10,650 nt of DNA, taken from assembly GCA_022777455.1 (NCBI GenBank), contig JALFGI010000036.1, forward strand, positions 1-10,650, written 5' to 3'. This DNA comes from Clostridiales bacterium. Lineage in GTDB: Bacteria; Bacillota_A; Clostridia; Oscillospirales; Oscillospiraceae. The position numbers and the translations under genes were made by a program. Shown here piece after piece: positions 7,029 through 10,650 of this stretch. The notes under the pieces are model-generated. The model ran no database searches and was not told the DNA's origin. It was given only the letters and a program-made list of their open reading frames with translations. How positions within the stretch are numbered: the first letter of the stretch is position 1; each line of letters starts with the position of its first letter.

Positions 7029-7049
7029 AAATCCGCTTCCCAAAATCAA
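7021..7049 (-). promoter_or_regulatory. Promoter of the seven-gene selenium/molybdenum accessory operon
   Basis: On the minus strand, TTGATT (7049-7044, 4 of 6) and TATACT (7026-7021, 5 of 6) are 17 bp apart. Transcription would begin near 7014, giving a leader of about 32 nt before the DUF3343 ATG. A second TATACT lies at 7015-7010 but has no good -35 partner. Both belong to the direct repeat AGTATAAC read on the plus strand. Confidence 0.5.
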
Positions 7050-7065
7050 CCGATACTGCTATAAT
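7037..7065 (+). promoter_or_regulatory. Extended -10 promoter of the hydroxylase structural operon
   Basis: TATAAT (7060-7065) is a perfect -10 and is preceded by TGC (7057-7059), making an extended -10. A weak -35, TTCCCA (7037-7042, 4 of 6), is 17 bp upstream. The start would be near 7072, leaving a short leader before AAAGGAG (7085-7091) and the ATG at 7100. The -35 box lies between the -10 and -35 boxes of the opposite promoter, so the two promoters overlap. Confidence 0.6.
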
Positions 7066-7099
7066 GGAATGGTGATACAACCGAAAAGGAGCTTTTTCG

Positions 7100-7888
7100 A
7101 TGATTACCATACAGAAATACGTCCGGGCCCAGAGCCTGGAGGAAGCCTACCAGCTGAATCAGAGCAAGCGAAACCGCATTGTGGGCGGCATGATGTGGAT
7201 GCGGCTGGGGCGGGGCAGCGTGGGCACCGCCATCGACCTGTGCGACCTGGGGCTTAACACGATTGAAGAAACCCATGAGCAGTTTTCCATGGGAGCCATG
7301 GTTTCCCTGCGGCAGCTGGAGCTCCATGCCGGGCTAAACGCCTACACCTGCGGTGCCGTGAAAAACGCGGTGAAGGACATTGTGGGCGTCCAGTTCCGGA
7401 ACATGGCCACCCTGGGCGGCAGCATCTGGGGCCGGTTCGGTTTTTCCGATGTGCTGACGATGTTCCTTGCCATGGACTGCTATGTGGAGCTGTACAAGGG
7501 CGGCATCGTCCCCCTGGAGGAATTCGCAGGCAGGAAGAAGGACAACGACATTCTGGTGCGGCTGATCGTGAAGAAAACTCCCGGCAAATTCGTCTACACC
7601 GCCATGCGCAACCAGCGCACGGATTTCCCGGTGCTGGCCTGCGCATTGTCTCAGGTGAATGGCACCTGCCGGGCCGTCATCGGTGCCCGGCCTGCCAAGG
7701 CCATGGTCATCCGGGACGAGGAGGGACTGCTGGATGGGGGCATTACGGAAGACAGCGCCAGGTCCTTTGCCGAATTTGTGGCGGGCACCGCCCCCACCGA
7801 CAGCAATATCCGCGCCAGCGCCGCCTACCGCACCCACCTGATCCGGGTGCTGACGGAGCGGGCCGCACTGGAATTGGGAGGAATGTGA
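7100..7888 (+). CDS. Molybdenum hydroxylase FAD-binding subunit (xanthine dehydrogenase-like)
   Basis: The FAD-carrying subunit of a three-subunit xanthine dehydrogenase-type hydroxylase (called XdhB in E. coli naming), 262 aa, on the short side but normal for the family. It passes electrons from the iron-sulfur subunit to an acceptor, usually NAD+. FAD-binding marks are the pyrophosphate loop RIVGGMMWMRLG (26-37) and the second flavin motif FRNMATLGGSI (99-109), followed by the acidic SDVLTMFLAMD (116-126). A C-terminal CO-dehydrogenase flavoprotein-type domain ends with the arginine-containing ASAAYRTHLIRVL (239-251). The ATG at 7100 has AAAGGAG 8 nt upstream; no other start is close. The ferredoxin-like subunit begins 1 nt after its stop, so all three are one operon, and the divergent operon supplies selenium and cofactor maturation. 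Confidence 0.93.
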   Translation: MITIQKYVRAQSLEEAYQLNQSKRNRIVGGMMWMRLGRGSVGTAIDLCDLGLNTIEETHEQFSMGAMVSLRQLELHAGLNAYTCGAVKNAVKDIVGVQFRNMATLGGSIWGRFGFSDVLTMFLAMDCYVELYKGGIVPLEEFAGRKKDNDILVRLIVKKTPGKFVYTAMRNQRTDFPVLACALSQVNGTCRAVIGARPAKAMVIRDEEGLLDGGITEDSARSFAEFVAGTAPTDSNIRASAAYRTHLIRVLTERAALELGGM

Positions 7889-7889
7889 C

Positions 7890-8345
7890 ATGGACATCAA
7901 GCTGAAACTCAACGGAAAGCCCATTGCCGCCCAGATTGAAGCGGACACGGTGCTGCTGGATTTCCTTCGTGATCACGGCTGCTGCAGCGTCAAGCGGGGC
8001 TGTGATACCTCCAACTGTGGACTGTGCACCGTTCTCCTGGACGGGAAGCCCATCCTCTCCTGCTCCATGCTGGCCGCCCGGGCGGACGGGCACAGCATCC
8101 AGACATTGGAGGGCCTGCAGGAGGAGGCCGCCGACTTTGTGGGCTTCATCGCCGATCAGGGTGCCGACCAGTGCGGCTTCTGCAATCCCGGCTTCGTGAT
8201 GAACACCATCGCCCTGCTCCGGGAAAATCCCGACCCCACCGACGATGAGATTCGGGCCTTCCTGGCAGGCAACCTGTGCCGCTGCTCCGGCTACGACGGA
8301 CAGCTCCGGGGTATCCGTAACTACTTAAACAGCCGCAAGGGATAA
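7890..8345 (+). CDS. Molybdenum hydroxylase [2Fe-2S] subunit
   Basis: The electron-transfer subunit with two [2Fe-2S] clusters, 151 aa, the usual length (called XdhC in E. coli naming, not the XdhC insertion chaperone). The N-terminal plant-ferredoxin fold has its ligands at C38, C43, C46 and C58 (C-x4-C-x2-C-x11-C in GCDTSNCGLC and ILSC). The C-terminal four-helix domain has C95 and C98 in QCGFCNPG and C130 and C132 in NLCRCSGY; this second cluster lies next to the molybdopterin in relatives. All eight ligands are intact. GGGAGG (7876-7881) lies 8 nt before the ATG inside the end of the FAD-subunit gene. Ten nt separate it from the molybdopterin subunit. Electrons would run from the Mo-Se centre through these clusters to FAD. 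Confidence 0.96.
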   Translation: MDIKLKLNGKPIAAQIEADTVLLDFLRDHGCCSVKRGCDTSNCGLCTVLLDGKPILSCSMLAARADGHSIQTLEGLQEEAADFVGFIADQGADQCGFCNPGFVMNTIALLRENPDPTDDEIRAFLAGNLCRCSGYDGQLRGIRNYLNSRKG

Positions 8346-8355
8346 GGAGGACGCT

Positions 8356-10650
8356 ATGGAACAGAAAGAATACAACGTGGTGGGCAAGCCCTTCCGCAAA
8401 AAGGATTCCATGCAGCTCCTGCTGGGAAAACCCGTCTATGTGGAGGATGTGACCCCGGACGCCCTGGTAGTGAAAATTCTCAGGAGCCCCCACCCCAACG
8501 CCATGGTGCAGGAAATTGACGTCAAGGCCGCCCGGCTGGTGCCGGGGGTGGTGGACATCTACACTTGGATGGACGTGCCCCAGACCCGGTTTGCCATTGC
8601 CGGACAGACCTATCCGGAGCCCTCCCCCTATGACCGGCTGATTCTGGACCGCCATGTGCGCTTTGCCGGGGATGCCGTGGCCATCATTGCCGCGGAAACC
8701 GAAAAGGCCGCCGCCAAGGCCATGAAGCTCATCAAGGTAACCTACGATGTGCTGGAGCCGGTGCTGGATTACCACACCGCTCTGGACAATCCCATTCTGG
8801 TGCACCCGGAGGAGGATTGGCTGCCCCCCTGTGAGGTGGGCGGCACCAACAAGCGAAATCTGGTAGCCAGCGGCGTGGATGCCGAGGGAGATGTGGAGGG
8901 TGTTCTGAAAAGCTGCGACATCGTCCTGGACCGTACCTTCCACACCAGGGCCTTCCAGCAGGCCATGATGGAGCCCTTCACCGCCTACGCCGAAATGGAC
9001 CGCTACGGGCGGCTCCACCTGATCTCCTCCACCCAGATCGTATTCCACACCCGCCGTATCCTGTCCCGGGCCCTGGGGATTCCCAAGAGCCGCATCCGGG
9101 TGGAAAAGCCCCGCATCGGCGGCGGCTTCGGCGCCAAGCAGACGGCGGTGTGCGATGTATATCCCGCCTTTGTCACCCTGAAAACCGGCCGTCCCTCCCG
9201 GATCACCTACACCCGCACCGAGTGCCAGATCGCCGGTTCTCCCCGGCACGAAATGGAAATCCGGGTACGGCTGGGTGCGAATCAAGACGGAAAAATCCGG
9301 GCCCTGGACCTGTACACCCTGTCCAACACCGGTGCCTACGGTGAGCACGGACCCACCACCGTGGGCCTGTCCGGTCACAAGAGTATCCCCCTGTACACAG
9401 GCTCCCTGGAAGCCTTCCGGTTCGGCTACGATGTGGTGTACACCAACCTCCAGGCCGCCGGTGCCTACCGGGGCTACGGTGCCACCCAGGGCATTTTCGC
9501 CGTGGAATCCGTGGTCAACGAACTGGCGGAAACGCTGGGCATGGACCCCACCGTCCTCCGGGACCGGAATATGGTGAGGGAGGGCATGGTCATGCCCGCC
9601 TACTATGGCGAGACCGCCAACGCCTGCGCTCTGGATCGCTGCATGGCCCACTGCCGGGAGATGTTCGGCTGGGAGGAAAAGTACCCGGTGCGGGACATGG
9701 GCAATGGGAAGGTTCGGGCCGCCGGCGTGGCCATGGCCATGCAGGGCAGCTGCATTTCCAATGTGGACGTGGGCTCCGCCACCGTGAAGCTCAGCGAGGA
9801 CGGCACCTACAACCTGCTCATCGGTGCGGCGGATATGGGCACCGGCTGCGACACCATTCTGGCTCAGATGGTGGCGGAAATGATGGACTGCGACTTGGAT
9901 GACGTAGCCGTGTTCGGCGCGGACACCGATGCCTCCCCTTACGATTCCGGCTCCTACGCTTCCTCCACCACCTACATCACCGGCAAGGCCGTGGAAAAGG
10001 CCTGTACGGAGCTGAAAGCCAAAATCTGCGCCATCGGCGCCGAGCTGCTGGGCTGCGAGCCCGAAGCCGTGGTCATGGAGCGGGGGAAGGTGCGCAAAAT
10101 GGGCACCGATCAAACCGTTTCTTTGACGGATATCGCCTACCGCACTCAGGTGGGCTGCAATACGGCAGCGGAAGCTACCGCAACCCATTCCTCTCCCGTC
10201 TCTCCGCCGCCCTACATGGTGGGCATGGTGGAAATCGAGCTGGACAAGAGGACGGGCCTGGTCACCATTCTGGACTACATGGCGGTGGTGGACTGCGGCA
10301 TTCCCATCAACCCCGCCCTGGCCCGGATTCAGACCGAGGGCGGCATCGTCCAGGGCATCGGCCACACGCTCATGGAGAACGTGACCTACGACAGCCATGG
10401 CCGTCCCGGGGAAAGCTCCTTCCTGCAGTACAAGCTGCCCACCCGGCTGGACATGGGCAAGCTGAAGGTGGAGTTTGAGCACAGCCACGAGCCCACCGGC
10501 CCCTTCGGTGCCAAGTCCATCGGCGAGATCGTCATCAACACCCCTGCCCCCGCCATTGCCCATGCCATCGCCCGGGCCACCGGCGTCTGGCACCGGGAGC
10601 TGCCCATCACCCCGGAAAAGGTCGCCATGTCGCTGGCCCGGGAGCGGTAA
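8356..10650 (+). CDS. Selenium-dependent molybdenum hydroxylase, molybdopterin-binding catalytic subunit
   Basis: The catalytic subunit, 764 aa, complete, with its stop at the last base of the window. It would hydroxylate a purine or similar N-heterocycle using water. The aldehyde oxidase/xanthine dehydrogenase a/b hammerhead domain (about 20-140) is followed by the molybdopterin domain. Cofactor and active-site motifs are SSTQ (224-227), GGGFGAKQ (255-262), AGAYRGYG (368-375), ADMGTGCDT (492-500) and the catalytic base in GAKSIGE (E724). Y371, R372 and Y374 correspond to bovine F911, R912 and F914. The position of bovine Glu802 is Gln (Q262), as in E. coli XdhA as I recall it. AAGGAGG sits 5 nt before the ATG. 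The family call rests on the overall fold; selenium dependence is inferred from the divergent yqeB/yqeC/selD operon. The true substrate could be xanthine, hypoxanthine, another purine or nicotinate-like. Confidence 0.93.
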   Translation: MEQKEYNVVGKPFRKKDSMQLLLGKPVYVEDVTPDALVVKILRSPHPNAMVQEIDVKAARLVPGVVDIYTWMDVPQTRFAIAGQTYPEPSPYDRLILDRHVRFAGDAVAIIAAETEKAAAKAMKLIKVTYDVLEPVLDYHTALDNPILVHPEEDWLPPCEVGGTNKRNLVASGVDAEGDVEGVLKSCDIVLDRTFHTRAFQQAMMEPFTAYAEMDRYGRLHLISSTQIVFHTRRILSRALGIPKSRIRVEKPRIGGGFGAKQTAVCDVYPAFVTLKTGRPSRITYTRTECQIAGSPRHEMEIRVRLGANQDGKIRALDLYTLSNTGAYGEHGPTTVGLSGHKSIPLYTGSLEAFRFGYDVVYTNLQAAGAYRGYGATQGIFAVESVVNELAETLGMDPTVLRDRNMVREGMVMPAYYGETANACALDRCMAHCREMFGWEEKYPVRDMGNGKVRAAGVAMAMQGSCISNVDVGSATVKLSEDGTYNLLIGAADMGTGCDTILAQMVAEMMDCDLDDVAVFGADTDASPYDSGSYASSTTYITGKAVEKACTELKAKICAIGAELLGCEPEAVVMERGKVRKMGTDQTVSLTDIAYRTQVGCNTAAEATATHSSPVSPPPYMVGMVEIELDKRTGLVTILDYMAVVDCGIPINPALARIQTEGGIVQGIGHTLMENVTYDSHGRPGESSFLQYKLPTRLDMGKLKVEFEHSHEPTGPFGAKSIGEIVINTPAPAIAHAIARATGVWHRELPITPEKVAMSLARER

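Noticed and set aside
7010..7065. A full ModE operator in the divergent region
   Set aside because: Only one half-site-like stretch is present; no inverted partner lies at the known ModE spacing, so I list only the direct repeat.
8146..10593. Long minus-strand open frame (815 codons) opposite the molybdopterin and iron-sulfur subunits
   Set aside because: The translation is a Gly/His-rich, motif-free shadow of GC-biased third positions; the plus strand has a full, motif-complete hydroxylase with a good ribosome site.
3947..10650. Selenocysteine codon or SECIS element in selD or the hydroxylase genes
   Set aside because: All genes read through without internal TGA, and the catalytic positions are ordinary Cys codons; SDMH selenium is a cofactor ligand, not Sec.

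Overview
The window is about 60% GC. It carries a compact, complete-looking selenium-dependent molybdenum hydroxylase (SDMH) locus with a purine-type permease beside it. The codon style (NNC/NNG-rich), the strong Shine-Dalgarno sites, the tight overlapping genes and the particular set of SDMH accessory families suggest a high-GC Firmicute of the class Clostridia, possibly an Oscillospiraceae-like gut anaerobe. That placement is inference from style and gene content, not from a marker gene.

Layout, left to right. Bases 1-166 are non-coding and hold a run of inverted repeats, followed by a good sigma-70-type promoter (167-195). A plus-strand NCS2 nucleobase permease follows (226-1626). It converges, with only 4 bp between stop codons, on a seven-gene minus-strand operon (6982 down to 1631). 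In transcription order this operon encodes a DUF3343 small Se/S carrier candidate, a SufS/CsdB-type cysteine desulfurase, YedF (TusA-like plus DsrE-like domains), SelD (selenophosphate synthetase), YqeB, YqeC, and a fusion of a ModE-type DNA-binding domain to a MocA/YgfJ-type molybdopterin nucleotidyltransferase. A divergent control region (6983-7099) with two overlapping promoters separates it from a plus-strand three-gene operon for the enzyme: FAD subunit, [2Fe-2S] subunit and molybdopterin subunit (7100-10650, ending exactly at the window edge).

How the parts fit. In the known SDMH trait, selenium is not inserted as selenocysteine but as a labile Se ligand of the molybdenum centre, and it needs SelD-made selenophosphate. 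No gene here needs an in-frame TGA to be read through, which agrees with this. The desulfurase, DUF3343 and YedF plausibly deliver or buffer reduced Se for SelD. YqeB, YqeC and the MocA domain are the accessory proteins that travel with SDMH enzymes and are thought to mature the cofactor. The nearby permease suggests that the substrate is a purine or related base, but substrate identity is not proved.

The overall system has been described before (the 'third selenium utilisation trait'). The least ordinary details are the ModE-HTH/MocA fusion that lacks a molybdate-binding domain, the overlapping divergent promoters with a helical-phase direct repeat, and substrate-pocket residues that differ from those of bovine xanthine dehydrogenase.
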